A stretch of DNA of 64,000 nt from Bradyrhizobium canariense (GTDB taxonomy: Bacteria > Pseudomonadota > Alphaproteobacteria > Rhizobiales > Xanthobacteraceae). Location: NCBI RefSeq assembly GCF_018130465.1, contig NZ_JAFCKJ010000019.1:1-64000 (forward strand), read 5' to 3'. Position numbers and translations under genes: made by a program. Shown piece by piece: positions 1-9,389 of the stretch (positions are counted from its first letter, which is position 1; every line of letters starts with the position of its first letter). Under the pieces are notes generated by a model that worked only from the letters and a program-made list of their open reading frames with translations, did no database searches and was not told the origin of the DNA.

Positions 1-90
1 AAAGACTTCGAAGGCTCTGCCGCCACCGAGCTCGCCTGGCTGCTCGCCGCCCATCTGAGGCTCTTAACTCGCCGTCTGGCCAGACCTTGA
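1..90 (+). pseudogene. C-terminal end of an IS5-type DDE transposase (5' part outside window)
   Basis: Frame 1 is open from the first base and stops with TGA at 88-90, giving 29 residues. The peptide begins KDFEGSAATELAWLLAAHL and ends LLTRRLARP. This resembles the C-terminus of IS5-family (IS427-like) transposases, where a 'KDFE..' stretch after the catalytic Glu is followed by a hydrophobic helix and 'L(L/T)RRLAR'. The AT-richer bases just downstream, including TGAGTCAGGCTCTGA at 107-121, could be the terminal inverted repeat, but the other end is not in the window. Whether the transposase is intact cannot be seen from here. Confidence 0.5.
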
Positions 91-217
91 GGGTGTCTAC
101 CCTTTTTGAGTCAGGCTCTGAGGAGACCGCAAAGCGGTCGTCTCGAAGGACGAGGCGCTCGCTCAGGCCCCGCCTGGAAGTCGTAGGCGTCGCCCCTGTG
201 CTCATGCGCAGATCGCC

Positions 218-871
218 CTATTGCCAGCCGGGGACGCCGCGCATGTCGGGCAGATGGTGGGCGATGCCCTTGTGGCAGTCGATGCAGGTCTTTTCCTTGG
301 TGAACAGGAAGCGCTGGTGGGCGACCGAGGCCCGCGGCGACTGCTTCGTGATGTCCATGGAATCGGCGCTGTGGCAGTTGCGGCATTCCAGCGAATCGTT
401 GGACTTGAAGCGCGCCCATTCATGCGCCGCCAGCTCGAGCCGGTGATCCTGGAATTTCTCGCGGGTGTCGATCGTGCCGAAGAGTTTGCCCCAGACCTCC
501 TTGGAGGCCTGCATCTTGCGGGCGATCTTGTCGGTCCAGTTGTGCGGCACGTGGCAATCCGGACAGGTCGCCCGCACGCCGGAGCGGTTGGCGAAGTGGA
601 TGGTCGACCTCAGCTCGGCATAGACGTTGTCCTTCATCTCGTGGCAGCCGGTGCAAAATTTTTCGGTGTTGGTCAATTCCAGCGCGGTGTTGAAGCCGCC
701 CCAGAAGATCACGCCCGCTGCGAAGCCGGCCAGCACCAGCACACCAAGCCCGAACACCGAGCTCGGCCGGATCAGCACCTGCCAGAGCTCGCGCGCAAAG
801 TCCCAGCTTCGCGCGACGAAGCCGCGCCTGGCCTTCATTCCTTCGTCGGGCTCATCAGCGGTCGTCGTCAT
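218..871 (-). CDS. napC: NapC, membrane-anchored tetraheme cytochrome c
   Basis: 217 residues of the NapC/NirT family. It takes electrons from membrane quinol and passes them to the periplasmic NapAB nitrate reductase. One N-terminal membrane anchor (about residues 38-60) is followed by four c-type heme motifs: CTGCH (73-77), CPDCH (103-107), CRNCH (163-167) and CIDCH (196-200). The length is usual for NapC. The ATG at 871 was chosen because it overlaps the napB stop as ATGA and gives a short, charged cytoplasmic N-terminus. An upstream in-frame extension reads like napB shadow. It is the last gene of napEDABC and should be transcribed with it. Confidence 0.95.
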   Translation of the reverse strand: MTTTADEPDEGMKARRGFVARSWDFARELWQVLIRPSSVFGLGVLVLAGFAAGVIFWGGFNTALELTNTEKFCTGCHEMKDNVYAELRSTIHFANRSGVRATCPDCHVPHNWTDKIARKMQASKEVWGKLFGTIDTREKFQDHRLELAAHEWARFKSNDSLECRNCHSADSMDITKQSPRASVAHQRFLFTKEKTCIDCHKGIAHHLPDMRGVPGWQ

Positions 872-1338
872 CGGCGTCCACCGGGGCTTGCGCGCGACAG
901 CAGCGTGTCGATGTCGGTGAAGTCGTTGCTGACGGGCGGATTGGCGGTGTTCTGCGGCACGTGGCATTCCGTGCAGAAGAACCGACGCGGCGAGATCGAG
1001 GCCAGGAACTGGCCGTCACGGTCCATGAAATGCGTGATCGAGACCATCGGCGCTTTCGATTCCGCGATGCGCGCCCGCGCATGGCAGGACAGGCATTTGT
1101 TGCCGTTGAGGTCGACCTGATAGCCGTCGATCGAATGCGGGATCACCGGCGGCTGCTCCGGATAGTTGCGCACTTCTCGCTCGGACGTGTTGCGCATCGG
1201 CGTCATCGGCGGCGCCGGGCCTTCGTCATTGAGCGGAGTCGGGCCGCGCAGGCCTGACGTCACCGTCTGCGCGGTCAGCGAACTCGCGCCAGCTGCGATC
1301 GCGACTGCGAGCAGCGCGATTCCAAATCGTTTCATCAT
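868..1338 (-). CDS. napB: NapB, diheme electron-transfer subunit of periplasmic nitrate reductase
   Basis: 156 residues. A cleavable signal peptide (roughly residues 1-24, [16 protein letters not shown]...) is followed by two heme c motifs, CLSCH (82-86) and CTECH (122-126), as expected for NapB, which passes electrons from NapC to NapA in the periplasm. Two adjacent ATGs (1338 and 1335) are possible starts. The first overlaps the napA stop codon as ATGA, which suggests translational coupling. The 3' end overlaps napC by four bases. Length and heme spacing are typical. Confidence 0.95.
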   Translation of the reverse strand: MMKRFGIALLAVAIAAGASSLTAQTVTSGLRGPTPLNDEGPAPPMTPMRNTSEREVRNYPEQPPVIPHSIDGYQVDLNGNKCLSCHARARIAESKAPMVSITHFMDRDGQFLASISPRRFFCTECHVPQNTANPPVSNDFTDIDTLLSRASPGGRR

Positions 1339-3848
1339 GACACGTTCACCCGCTCGATGCGCACAGCGCACTTCTTGTAATCGGTTTGCAGCGAGATCGG
1401 ATCGGTGGCGTCCAGCGTCACCTTGTTGATCAGCTTGGATTCGTCGAACCACGGCACGAATACGAGGCCGCGCGGCGGCCGGTCGCGGCCGCGCGTCTCG
1501 ACGCGGACACGGATGAAGCCGCGGCGGGAGACCACCTTCACCTCGTCGCCGCGGCGGATCTTCGCCTCCTGCGCGTCGTCGGGATGCATGAAGCACACGG
1601 CCTCGGGGAACGCCTTGTAGAGTTCGGGCACCCGGCGCGTCATGGTGCCGGAATGCCAGTGCTCGAGCACGCGGCCGGTCGAGAGCCAGAACGGATAGTC
1701 GTTGTCGGGCGATTCGGCCGCCGGCTCGTAAGGCAGGGCGAAGATGCGCGCCTTGCCGTCGGGATAGCCGTAGAACTGCACGTCGGTGCCCTGCTTGACA
1801 TAGGGGTCGCTGCCTTCGCGGAAACGCCATTTCGTTTCCTGGCCGTTGACGACAGGCCAGCGCAGGCCGCGTTCGCGGTGATAGGTGTCGAACGGCGCGA
1901 GGTCGTGGCCGTGGCCGCGGCCGAAGGCGGCGTATTCCTCGAACAGGCCCTTGTGGACGTAGAAGCCGAACGCCTTGGACTCGTCGTTGAGGTAGCCCTC
2001 CTCGATATCGGAGACCGGAAACTTGTCGACCTCGCCGTTCTTGTAGAGCACGTCGAACAGCGTCTTGCCGCGCACGTCCGGCTTCTTGGCGATCAGCTCC
2101 TCGGGCCAGACCTCCTCGATCTTGAAGCGCTTGGAGAATTCCATGAGCTGCCAGAGATCGGACTTCGACTCGCCCGGGGCAGCGACGAGCTGATGCCAGA
2201 ACTGCGTACGCCGCTCGGCATTGCCGTAGGCGCCTTCCTTCTCCACCCACATCGCGGTCGGCAGGATCAGGTCGGCCGCGAGTGCGGTGACCGACGGATA
2301 GGCATCCGAGACCACGATGAAATTGTCGGGATTGCGGAAGCCCGGATAGGTCTCCTCGTTGGCGTTGGGGCCGGCCTGGAGGTTGTTGTTGACCTGCACC
2401 CAATAGGCGTTGATCAGGCCGTCCTTCAGCATCCGGCTTTGCAGCACGGCATGTGCGCCAGGCTTGTCGGGAATGGTGCCTTCGGGCAGCTGCCAGATGT
2501 GCTCGGTCTTGGTACGGTGTTCCTTGTTGGTGACGACCATGTCCGCAGGCAGGCGGTGCGAGAAGGTGCCGACCTCACGCGCGGTGCCGCAGGCCGAGGG
2601 CTGGCCGGTCAGCGAGAACGGGCTGTTGCCGGGCGATGAGATCTTTCCGGTCAACAGATGGATGTTGTAGATGAGGTTGTTGCACCAGACGCCGCGGGTG
2701 TGCTGGTTGAAGCCCATGGTCCAGAACGAGACCACCTTGGTCTTGGGATCGGCATAGAGCTCGGCGATCGCCTCCAGCCGGTTGAGCGGCACGCCCGACA
2801 TCTCGGCCGCCTTCTCCAGCGTGTACTCTGAGACGAACTTGACGTACTCGTCGTAGCTCATCTCGGTGGAGTCGTTGGCCTTCGCCGCGCCCGTCGCCTT
2901 CTTTTGCAGCGGATGCTCGGGCCTCAAGCCGTAGCCGATGTCGGTCTGGCCGCGCCTGAAAATGGTATGCGCCGCAACGAAATCCTTGTTGACCCGGCCA
3001 GTCTTGATGATGTGGTTGGCGATGGCGTTGAGCAAATAGAGGTCGGTCTGCGGCTTGAAGATCATGCCGATGTCGGCGAGGTCGAACGAGCGGTGCTCGA
3101 AGGTCGAGAGCACGGCGACGCGGACATGCGGCGCGGACAGCCGGCGGTCGGCCACGCGCGTCCACAGGATGGGGTGCATCTCCGCCATGTTGGAGCCCCA
3201 CAGCACGAAGGCATCGGTGGCCTCGATGTCGTCATAGCAGCCGGCCGGCTCGTCGATGCCGAAGGTGCGCATCATGCCGGCGACGGCGGAGGCCATGCAG
3301 TGGCGGGCATTGGGGTCGATGTTGTTGGTGCGGAAGCCGGCCTTGAACAGTTTCGAGGCGGCATAGCCCTCCCAGATCGTCCACTGGCCGGAGCCGAACA
3401 TGGCGACGCCGTTGGGCCCGCGCTTCTTGATCGCCTCCTTCCACTTCACCTCCATGATGTCGAAGGCTTCGGTCCAGGACACGGGCGTGAATTCGCCGTT
3501 CTTGTCGTATTTACCGCCCGTCTTGCGCAGCATCGGCTGCGTCAGGCGGTCGTGACCGTACATGATCTTGGAGAGGAAGTAGCCCTTGACGCAGTTGAGG
3601 CCGCGATTGACCTCGGCCTTGATGTCGCCGTGCGTCGCGACGACGCGGTTCTCCTTGGTCGCGACCATCACCGAGCAGCCGGTGCCGCAGAAGCGGCAGG
3701 CGGCCTTGTCCCATTTCAGTTCGGCGACGTCGCGCTCGGCGACGAGGTTGGCGGCGAGCGCCGGTGCCGGCATGCCCGCAGCGGCGGCCGCGATGGCGGC
3801 GGCCTCGAGCTTCAGCATCTGGCGGCGGTCGAGCTTTGGCGATGTCAT
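1335..3848 (-). CDS. napA: NapA, catalytic subunit of periplasmic nitrate reductase
   Basis: 837 residues. NapA reduces nitrate to nitrite at a Mo-bis-MGD centre in the periplasm. The N-terminus is a Tat signal ([14 protein letters not shown]) ending near ALAAN (residues 30-34). The [4Fe-4S] ligands follow: Cys51, Cys54, Cys58 (CRFCGTGC) and Cys86 (GLNCVKGY). A Cys in '[13 protein letters not shown]' sits where the Mo-ligating cysteine of Nap-type enzymes lies. The ATG at 3848 was chosen because it starts the Tat peptide directly, 17 bases after napD. Open frame further upstream overlaps napD and is not expected to be translated. Confidence 0.97.
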   Translation of the reverse strand: MTSPKLDRRQMLKLEAAAIAAAAAGMPAPALAANLVAERDVAELKWDKAACRFCGTGCSVMVATKENRVVATHGDIKAEVNRGLNCVKGYFLSKIMYGHDRLTQPMLRKTGGKYDKNGEFTPVSWTEAFDIMEVKWKEAIKKRGPNGVAMFGSGQWTIWEGYAASKLFKAGFRTNNIDPNARHCMASAVAGMMRTFGIDEPAGCYDDIEATDAFVLWGSNMAEMHPILWTRVADRRLSAPHVRVAVLSTFEHRSFDLADIGMIFKPQTDLYLLNAIANHIIKTGRVNKDFVAAHTIFRRGQTDIGYGLRPEHPLQKKATGAAKANDSTEMSYDEYVKFVSEYTLEKAAEMSGVPLNRLEAIAELYADPKTKVVSFWTMGFNQHTRGVWCNNLIYNIHLLTGKISSPGNSPFSLTGQPSACGTAREVGTFSHRLPADMVVTNKEHRTKTEHIWQLPEGTIPDKPGAHAVLQSRMLKDGLINAYWVQVNNNLQAGPNANEETYPGFRNPDNFIVVSDAYPSVTALAADLILPTAMWVEKEGAYGNAERRTQFWHQLVAAPGESKSDLWQLMEFSKRFKIEEVWPEELIAKKPDVRGKTLFDVLYKNGEVDKFPVSDIEEGYLNDESKAFGFYVHKGLFEEYAAFGRGHGHDLAPFDTYHRERGLRWPVVNGQETKWRFREGSDPYVKQGTDVQFYGYPDGKARIFALPYEPAAESPDNDYPFWLSTGRVLEHWHSGTMTRRVPELYKAFPEAVCFMHPDDAQEAKIRRGDEVKVVSRRGFIRVRVETRGRDRPPRGLVFVPWFDESKLINKVTLDATDPISLQTDYKKCAVRIERVNVS

Positions 3849-3865
3849 GATGGCTCTCCCGGCCC

Positions 3866-4180
3866 TTAGGCGGTTTCGATGGCGTGGAAGACGAGCGCTG
3901 CGGAATAGACGTCGGGCAGCGACTGGATGGTGTTGAGCAGGGTGCCGAGGCTGCCGGAATCCGGCGCCTCGGTCACGACGACGAGTTTTCCTCGCGCATC
4001 GCGGCCGTGAATCTCGCAGCCGGCAAGGGTGGTGATCGCGGCTTCCAGCTGGTCCAGACGCTCGGGGCGCGCCTGCACGATGATGCTGGCGATCTCGCAA
4101 CCGGGGGGCGCGACGACGCGCTCGGCGCTGAGCACCCGGCCGGTGATCAAGGCACGGCGGTTGAATTTGGTGTGGGCCAT
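3866..4180 (-). CDS. napD: NapD, chaperone for NapA maturation
   Basis: 104 residues. NapD binds the Tat signal of NapA in the cytoplasm and holds back export until the Mo cofactor is inserted. The protein has the short ferredoxin-like character of NapD: '[11 protein letters not shown]' strand, '[15 protein letters not shown]', then '[15 protein letters not shown]' and a C-terminal helix. Its position directly before napA and after napE is the standard napEDABC order, and supports the call for a poorly conserved small protein. Confidence 0.9.
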   Translation of the reverse strand: MAHTKFNRRALITGRVLSAERVVAPPGCEIASIIVQARPERLDQLEAAITTLAGCEIHGRDARGKLVVVTEAPDSGSLGTLLNTIQSLPDVYSAALVFHAIETA

Positions 4181-4208
4181 GATGCCTGTCTTTCGCTTTT
4201 CGGGGGGA

Positions 4209-4391
4209 TCAATGAGCGGAGGGAGGGCCGGGGGGGCCGGCGAACATCTGGTAGATCCAGACGCCGAGCCCGTAGGAGCCGACCGTTCCGACCGCGAGGA
4301 CGGGCATCACGACCGCGGTCAGGAACAGGAAAGCGAAAATCTCCATGCGCTTACGGCGCACGCGCGTAGTCGCGTCGTCAGGGGCCGACAT
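4209..4391 (-). CDS. napE: NapE, small inner-membrane protein of the nap operon
   Basis: 60 residues with a basic N-terminus (RVRRKRMEIF) and one membrane segment (about residues 18-42) followed by GVWIYQMF and a Pro-rich tail. This is the usual shape of NapE, whose exact role is unknown. It is the first gene of the operon, about 90 bases downstream of a FixK/FNR box. The ATG at 4391 was chosen from homologous length and because the frame upstream runs through the promoter region. Confidence 0.85.
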   Translation of the reverse strand: MSAPDDATTRVRRKRMEIFAFLFLTAVVMPVLAVGTVGSYGLGVWIYQMFAGPPGPPSAH

Positions 4392-4479
4392 ATTCGGTCT
4401 CTTTGAATGGTATGGGAATCGGGACGGCATCCGGGCCGTTGCCTTGCTGCATTTTTGATGCATTTGGACTGCCACGGCG

Positions 4480-4493
4480 TTGATCTGGATCAA
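4480..4493 (-). promoter_or_regulatory. FixK2/FNR-type binding site upstream of napE
   Basis: The plus strand reads TTGATCTGGATCAA, and its complement TTGATCCAGATCAA. This is a perfect TTGAT-N4-ATCAA palindrome, the consensus of FNR/FixK-class activators. It lies about 90 bases upstream of napE, which fits an activator site near -40 of the nap promoter. Low-oxygen control of napEDABC by FixK2 is established in Bradyrhizobium. Its use here is inferred from sequence and position. The divergent monooxygenase gene starts 173 bases away on the other side and might also be affected. Confidence 0.85.
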
Positions 4494-4665
4494 TCGGCCA
4501 GGTCGCCGGATTGTCGCAGCACGGCTTCTCGGACGGGCGCGTTGCGACGTGTGCGCGAAAATCGTTCTCCCGCACGGCGGAATTGTGTTCTCGTAGACAG
4601 CGCCGCCTCGCGCATTAAGATGAGCAACAAAATAAGCGGGAAAAAAACCTGGGAGAGACGGCGTC

Positions 4666-5871
4666 ATGAAGTTCGGCATCTTCTATGAGCTGCAACTGCC
4701 ACGGCCGTGGGTGGCCGGGGACGAGCTCAGCCTCTACCAAAACGCGCTCTCGCAAATGGAACTCGCAGACCAGCTCGGCTACGACCACGCCTGGGTTGTC
4801 GAGCATCACTTCCTCGAAGAATACTCGCATTCGCCCTCGCCGGAATCCTTCCTCGCGGCGGCGAGCCAGCGCACCAAGAACATCCGGCTCGGCCACGGCA
4901 TCCTCCAGCTCACCACCAACCATCCGGCGCGTGTCGCCGAACGCGTCGCGGTGCTCGACCTGCTCTCCAACGGCCGCTGCGAATTCGGCATGGGCGAGAG
5001 TGCGTCCATCACCGAGCTCACGCCGTTCGGCCGCGACATGGAGACCAAGAAGGAGGTGTTCGAGGAGGCCGTCGCTGCGATCTTCCCGATGTTCAAGGAC
5101 GCGGGAAGCGAGCATCACGGCAAATACTTCGACATCCCGTTGCGCAACGTCGTGCCAAAACCGGTGCAGAAGCCGCATCCGCCGCTGTGGATGGCCTGCT
5201 CGCAACTGCCGACCATCGAACGCGCCGGTCGTCACGGCTTTGGCGCGCTCGGCTTCCAGTTCGTGAGCGCGGACGCCGCGCACGCCTGGGTGCACGCCTA
5301 TTACAACGCCATGACCAAGCGTCTCGCAAAGCTCGCCGACTACGAGATCAACCCGAACATGGCGCTGGTGTCGTTCTTCATGTGCGCGAAGACGGACGAG
5401 GAGGCACGTGCGCGCGCCGACGGCGCCACCTTCTTCCAGTTCGCGCTGCGGTTCTACGGCGCCTCGCAGAATCGCCAGCGTCCCGCGCCCTACACCGTCA
5501 ACATGTGGGACGAGTACAACAAGTGGAAACGCGACAATCCCGAGGCGCAGGAGGCGGCGCTCCGCGGCGGCCTGATCGGCTCGCCGGAGACGCTTCGGCG
5601 GAAGCTGAAGCGCTTCCAGGGCTCGCACATCGACCAGGTCATCCTCCTGAACCAGGCGGGCAAGAACAGCCACGAGCACATCTGCGAATCGCTGGAGCTG
5701 TTCGGCCGCGAGGTGATGCCGGAATTCCAGAACGATCCCGCGCAGGCGGCCTGGAAGCAGGGCGTCATGAGCGGCGAGATCAAGCTCGAAGAAATCGACA
5801 CGGAGGCCTTTACCGATCGTTACGGCAAGCTCGCGGTCAGGGTGGCGCCGGTGAAGGCGGCGGCGGGGTAG
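4666..5871 (+). CDS. LLM-class flavin-dependent oxidoreductase (bacterial luciferase-like monooxygenase)
   Basis: 401 residues with the luciferase-like TIM-barrel pattern: N-terminal 'MKFGIFYELQ', 'YDHAWVVEHHF', 'LGHGILQLTTNHPARVAERVA', 'GMGESAS', and a C-terminal 'GLIGSPETLRRKLKRF' typical of F420/FMN LLM enzymes. These use reduced FMN or F420 to oxidise small organic substrates, and the substrate cannot be told from sequence. It starts 173 bases from the nap FixK box, divergent from nap. A GGGAGA element just before the ATG supports the start. No flavin reductase is adjacent, so it probably uses a general reductase. Confidence 0.8.
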   Translation: MKFGIFYELQLPRPWVAGDELSLYQNALSQMELADQLGYDHAWVVEHHFLEEYSHSPSPESFLAAASQRTKNIRLGHGILQLTTNHPARVAERVAVLDLLSNGRCEFGMGESASITELTPFGRDMETKKEVFEEAVAAIFPMFKDAGSEHHGKYFDIPLRNVVPKPVQKPHPPLWMACSQLPTIERAGRHGFGALGFQFVSADAAHAWVHAYYNAMTKRLAKLADYEINPNMALVSFFMCAKTDEEARARADGATFFQFALRFYGASQNRQRPAPYTVNMWDEYNKWKRDNPEAQEAALRGGLIGSPETLRRKLKRFQGSHIDQVILLNQAGKNSHEHICESLELFGREVMPEFQNDPAQAAWKQGVMSGEIKLEEIDTEAFTDRYGKLAVRVAPVKAAAG

Positions 5872-5976
5872 GTACCGGTAAGACCGGAGATGTCGGCTTG
5901 TGGAGTAAGAGCAGGCCGTGTTGTTAGCCTTAATCCTCAATCACCATCGCAATTTGCTTCGCTATCGTAGCTCACG

Positions 5977-6375
5977 TCAGATCACCGGAGTTGGAAATGT
6001 AAGCTCGACATCCGGCGCATAAACAAAAGGGATACCCTTTTTCGTTCCACTGTCGCCGATCCGGGTCACAACGATGTTGCCGAATGCAGTTGAGATGGTC
6101 GTGGGAGCACCATTGCCCACGGTAAAAGAAACCCCGACTGGGCGATGATCGTGCCGCTCGATCTGCGGAGAAAAAGAGAACTGATCTTCACCCAAGTGAT
6201 GCTTCAGCTCTTCCAGAAAAGGTATGACCTTACGCTCCATCGCCTGCTTACAGTGCTCGATGTCAGCGGTTCCCTTGTCCTTGTTTTCCGCAGCGATAAT
6301 CGTCTGCCTCTCCTTTTCCACGACCGCTGCGGATGTTTTCTGTCGGAACTTTTCAGCCAGCTGCTCGGCGTTCAT
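5977..6375 (-). CDS. hypothetical protein, 132 residues
   Basis: Not recognised. The N-terminal half is strongly helical and charged (MNAEQLAEKFRQKTSAAVV, then ERKVIPFLEELKHHLGED), and the C-terminal half looks beta-rich (VGVSFTVGNGAPTTIS, GNIVVTRIGDSG). There is no signal peptide or membrane segment. It is flanked by a convergent monooxygenase gene and a divergent histidine kinase. Amino-acid composition is plausible for a real, lower-GC accessory gene. No function is proposed. Confidence 0.55.
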   Translation of the reverse strand: MNAEQLAEKFRQKTSAAVVEKERQTIIAAENKDKGTADIEHCKQAMERKVIPFLEELKHHLGEDQFSFSPQIERHDHRPVGVSFTVGNGAPTTISTAFGNIVVTRIGDSGTKKGIPFVYAPDVELTFPTPVI

Positions 6376-6598
6376 GTTTGTTTCAATCGATTAGGCCCCT
6401 CCGGTATTTTGCATAATGCTAAGGCTTATCGGTGGCGTTGTTATTTCGCACTCCATCCAACAGGACCAGCTCTTAGGAACCAACAAGCGATGCGAGCATT
6501 GTTGTTTGTCGTCACTCCGGCAGTTGGTACGGTGCCTCCTAGGTTCCCGTGTCTGGCCAGCGCTTCTCTGACGGACGCTATTCAGAATTGGCGGCTTA

Positions 6599-7801
6599 AT
6601 GACTTCCGAACCGAGGCCCGTCGCACAACCGGCCTCCGATGCTCTCCTGGACCGCCAGGACGAGCTTCCATACCGCCGCCGCCAACAGGCTCTCCTCAGG
6701 GACTTTGGTACGGCTGCGTTGCAGACCCGTGATTTTCGGCAGATCCTTCAGCAAGCAGCCGAACTCTGTGCTCGTGGCCTGGGATGCTCTTATGCCAAGG
6801 TTTTGGAATATCTCCCCGCTGAACAGCGTTTGATTGTGCGTGCTGGCACTGGCTGGCCCGCGGGGACGGTGGATCATGTGACGCTTGGCGCTGATATCGA
6901 ATCGCCCGCCGGCTTTGCCTTTCAGACGGGTCGATCGGTTATTTCCAATCACTTGCAGGAAGAGACCCGTTTCCGGACGCCGAAACTTCTGGCCGAACAT
7001 GGCATCAAACGTGCGATCAACGTGCTTATCAGGCGAGGTGGAGAGGGCGAAACCCCGTTCGGTGTTCTCGAAGCTGATAGTCACGATCCCGGACAATTCG
7101 ACGAGGCGGACGCGGACTTTCTGGCCGGTTTTGCAGGTCTCCTCGGCATCGCCATTGAACGTCAAAACGCTGACGCCAAACTTCAGGAGGCCCTCGATCA
7201 CGAGGCGTTGCTGACGCGTGAGATGAGTCATCGCGTCAAGAACAGCCTCACATCGGTCGTGGGCCTGCTACGTGTCCAAGCACGCGGCTCAGAGTCCGTG
7301 GAGGTGAAGAATGCACTGGAAAATGCGGCCATGCGCGTCGCGTCCATCGCGGAAGTTCATGATCACCTCTGGCGGGGCAGCAAGGTCGGATTTGTAGATC
7401 TCTCGGATTTCGTCGGTCATCTTTGCCAAAATCTTCAGAGTTCGGCACCGGAACACACGCTTCGATGTCATTCCGACCCTGTTATCATATCGGCCGACAA
7501 GGCCATTCCTTTGGGGTTGCTGGTCAACGAACTCGTCACGAATGCGGTTAAATATGCCTATGTCGATGGACCCGGTATAATCACGGTGGACGCCCGAGAG
7601 ATCGACGGACATTTGCTTGTCGAAATTTCCGACGAAGGCGCAGGACTCCCCGACGGATTTGACATCAACCAGCCGCGGAAGAGCCTCGGTTTCCGGATCA
7701 TCAACGGGCTGGTCAGGCAATTGATGGGCGAACTGACGATCTCGAAGAACACCCCAAGAGGGACGCTATTCGCAATCAGATTTTCGCTCGATCCGCCCTG
7801 A
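6599..7801 (+). CDS. GAF-domain sensor histidine kinase, HisKA_2 family
   Basis: 400 residues, with no membrane segment. A GAF domain spans about residues 35-188. A HisKA_2 dimerisation/phosphoacceptor region follows, with His211 in 'MSHRVKNSLTSVVGLL', then a HATPase domain with N-box 'LLVNELVTNAVKYA' and G-box 'EGAGLPDGF'. HisKA_2/HWE kinases of this kind often work in general stress or light responses with stand-alone receivers. The next gene is a receiver-only protein 31 bases downstream and is the obvious partner. The ligand of the GAF domain is unknown. The Shine-Dalgarno sequence is weak. Confidence 0.88.
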   Translation: MTSEPRPVAQPASDALLDRQDELPYRRRQQALLRDFGTAALQTRDFRQILQQAAELCARGLGCSYAKVLEYLPAEQRLIVRAGTGWPAGTVDHVTLGADIESPAGFAFQTGRSVISNHLQEETRFRTPKLLAEHGIKRAINVLIRRGGEGETPFGVLEADSHDPGQFDEADADFLAGFAGLLGIAIERQNADAKLQEALDHEALLTREMSHRVKNSLTSVVGLLRVQARGSESVEVKNALENAAMRVASIAEVHDHLWRGSKVGFVDLSDFVGHLCQNLQSSAPEHTLRCHSDPVIISADKAIPLGLLVNELVTNAVKYAYVDGPGIITVDAREIDGHLLVEISDEGAGLPDGFDINQPRKSLGFRIINGLVRQLMGELTISKNTPRGTLFAIRFSLDPP

Positions 7802-7832
7802 ACGAACGGCTGATGCGCGTGTGGAGGCCCGC

Positions 7833-8255
7833 ATGGCGGGCACCAGGAAACAAACAAGATTTTGCGGGCTCTCTAAAATGCCTTCTATCGGTTCACCCAT
7901 CTGCGTTCTTGTTGTCGAAGATGAAATGTTTACTCGCATGGATGTCGTCGAGATGCTCCGCGGAGCCGGATTTGACATTCTGGAGGCAAACAACGCCGAC
8001 GAAGCCATTCAAATGCTCGAACAGAATTCAAACATACGGCTTATGTTCACCGACATCGATATGCCCGGTTCAATGAATGGTTTGAAATTGGCGGCAGCGG
8101 TCAGAGACCGCTGGCCGCCGGTCGGGATCATCGTCACTTCGGGGCATTTCAAAATCAAAGCCGGGGATCTTCCGGCAGGCGCCCGGTTTATAACCAAGCC
8201 CTACTGGCCGGCGCAAATTATCGGCGCTGTCCACCAGCTTACCGACGCTGCGTGA
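7833..8255 (+). CDS. single-domain response regulator (CheY-like receiver)
   Basis: 140 residues from the ATG at 7833, which has GGAGG five bases upstream. A GTG at 7821 and an ATG at 7878 are in the same frame. The receiver begins at about residue 22: 'ICVLVVEDEMF' supplies the acidic pocket, 'MFTDIDMPG' the phosphoacceptor (Asp74), 'IIVTSGH' the Thr/Ser switch, and 'FITKPYW' the conserved Lys. There is no output domain. It probably takes phosphate from the upstream HisKA_2 kinase. Confidence 0.88.
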   Translation: MAGTRKQTRFCGLSKMPSIGSPICVLVVEDEMFTRMDVVEMLRGAGFDILEANNADEAIQMLEQNSNIRLMFTDIDMPGSMNGLKLAAAVRDRWPPVGIIVTSGHFKIKAGDLPAGARFITKPYWPAQIIGAVHQLTDAA

Positions 8256-8413
8256 CCGCCCAACCGGATCAAACCACGATGGTCCATCCCGGCTTCATTG
8301 AGCTGTCGCGGGGAAGCACGCTGGCCGACAGAGGGATCGGTCGGCCCGCATTGTGCGCACGCAAGTCTCACGTCTTGACTCGAAAACGCCAGCCAGAACA
8401 TAGGTAATTAGCG

Positions 8414-9145
8414 ATGAAGACACTAGGAACCTTGTTCATAGCCGCACTGATGGTTGCGGTCGGTGCTAGCCAAGCGCGGGCAGAGTGCGAAATTGCCGAC
8501 GCCAAGCTTGAGGAGGCAATTCAGCAGAATCCGCGACTTCGAGGGCCGGCCAACAGTCAGTCCGTGCGCGACCTCCGGAGCTTAAGGGATGCCGCTTTCA
8601 CGCTTCGATCTTATGGACGTCACGAAGACTGTGAGCGTCTCCTCGCCAACATTCGCGAACTTATCGCGGGGCCTCCTATGGGATCATTGGGAGACAACGA
8701 TGAGGAGGCGGCCGATAAGCAAATCGCCGCTCGTGAACCAAAAATCAAGCGCGGAACATCGTCAGGCAGCCGCGACAAGAAAGACGCCAAACCGTTGATA
8801 AGGATCGACCAGCTTACACCGGGTTTGAGGACCGACGAGATGATCGGGGCGGAAGTCCGCAGTTCCGATGACAAGATCGTCGGCGAGGTCAGGAACATCG
8901 TTTTCGGCACGAAGGATGGAAGGGACTACGCGATTGTCGCTTCGGGCGGATTTTTCACCACCGGAAAGGACAGCATTGTGGTGCCGATCCGTTCTCTGAA
9001 GGTTACGCAGGATCGATCGAGCTTCTTTCTTCCCGTTGCCAAGGAAGTCATGAAAACCGTGCCTGTCATGCCTGACCAGGATTACAAGTGGCTCTCCGAC
9101 CAGGCTTGGCGAGTCCACAACGATGCTTTTTTTGAAAAGCCCTAA
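8414..9145 (+). CDS. exported PRC-barrel domain protein
   Basis: 243 residues. A signal peptide (about 1-23, MKTLGTLFIAALMVAVGASQ) precedes a helical Cys-containing region (CEIADAKLEEAIQQNPRL), a charged linker (about 100-130), and a PRC-barrel from about residue 137 (LRTDEMIGAEVRSSDDKIVG; VRNIVFGTKDGRDYAIVASG; KDSIVVPIRSLKV). Such exported PRC-barrel proteins are common in Bradyrhizobium and have no assigned role. There is no obvious partner gene. The 158 bases before it and 244 bases after it show nothing recognisable. Confidence 0.75.
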   Translation: MKTLGTLFIAALMVAVGASQARAECEIADAKLEEAIQQNPRLRGPANSQSVRDLRSLRDAAFTLRSYGRHEDCERLLANIRELIAGPPMGSLGDNDEEAADKQIAAREPKIKRGTSSGSRDKKDAKPLIRIDQLTPGLRTDEMIGAEVRSSDDKIVGEVRNIVFGTKDGRDYAIVASGGFFTTGKDSIVVPIRSLKVTQDRSSFFLPVAKEVMKTVPVMPDQDYKWLSDQAWRVHNDAFFEKP

Positions 9146-9389
9146 CAGACCCGCCACGCGGTTTTTCATCAAGGACGCTTCTCACCCGCAGCGGACGTTA
9201 CTTCGCTTGCCGCCGCTGCTTTTTTGTCTGCGCCCAATTTGGGCAGGCCGGATACCTGTTCACTTCCAGCGAGGCGAAGCATTTTTGCGCAGGGCCGACA
9301 GCCACGGCGCGGCATATCCCGGCAACACCGGACTTCCGGCGCGCCCCCATTCCTGATAAATTTCATCAAAAGGCGACAAGGAGGAAACC

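Noticed and set aside
4615-5940. 441-codon open frame antisense to the LLM monooxygenase
   Set aside because: High-GC antisense frame. The plus strand has clear LLM family motifs and a ribosome binding site.
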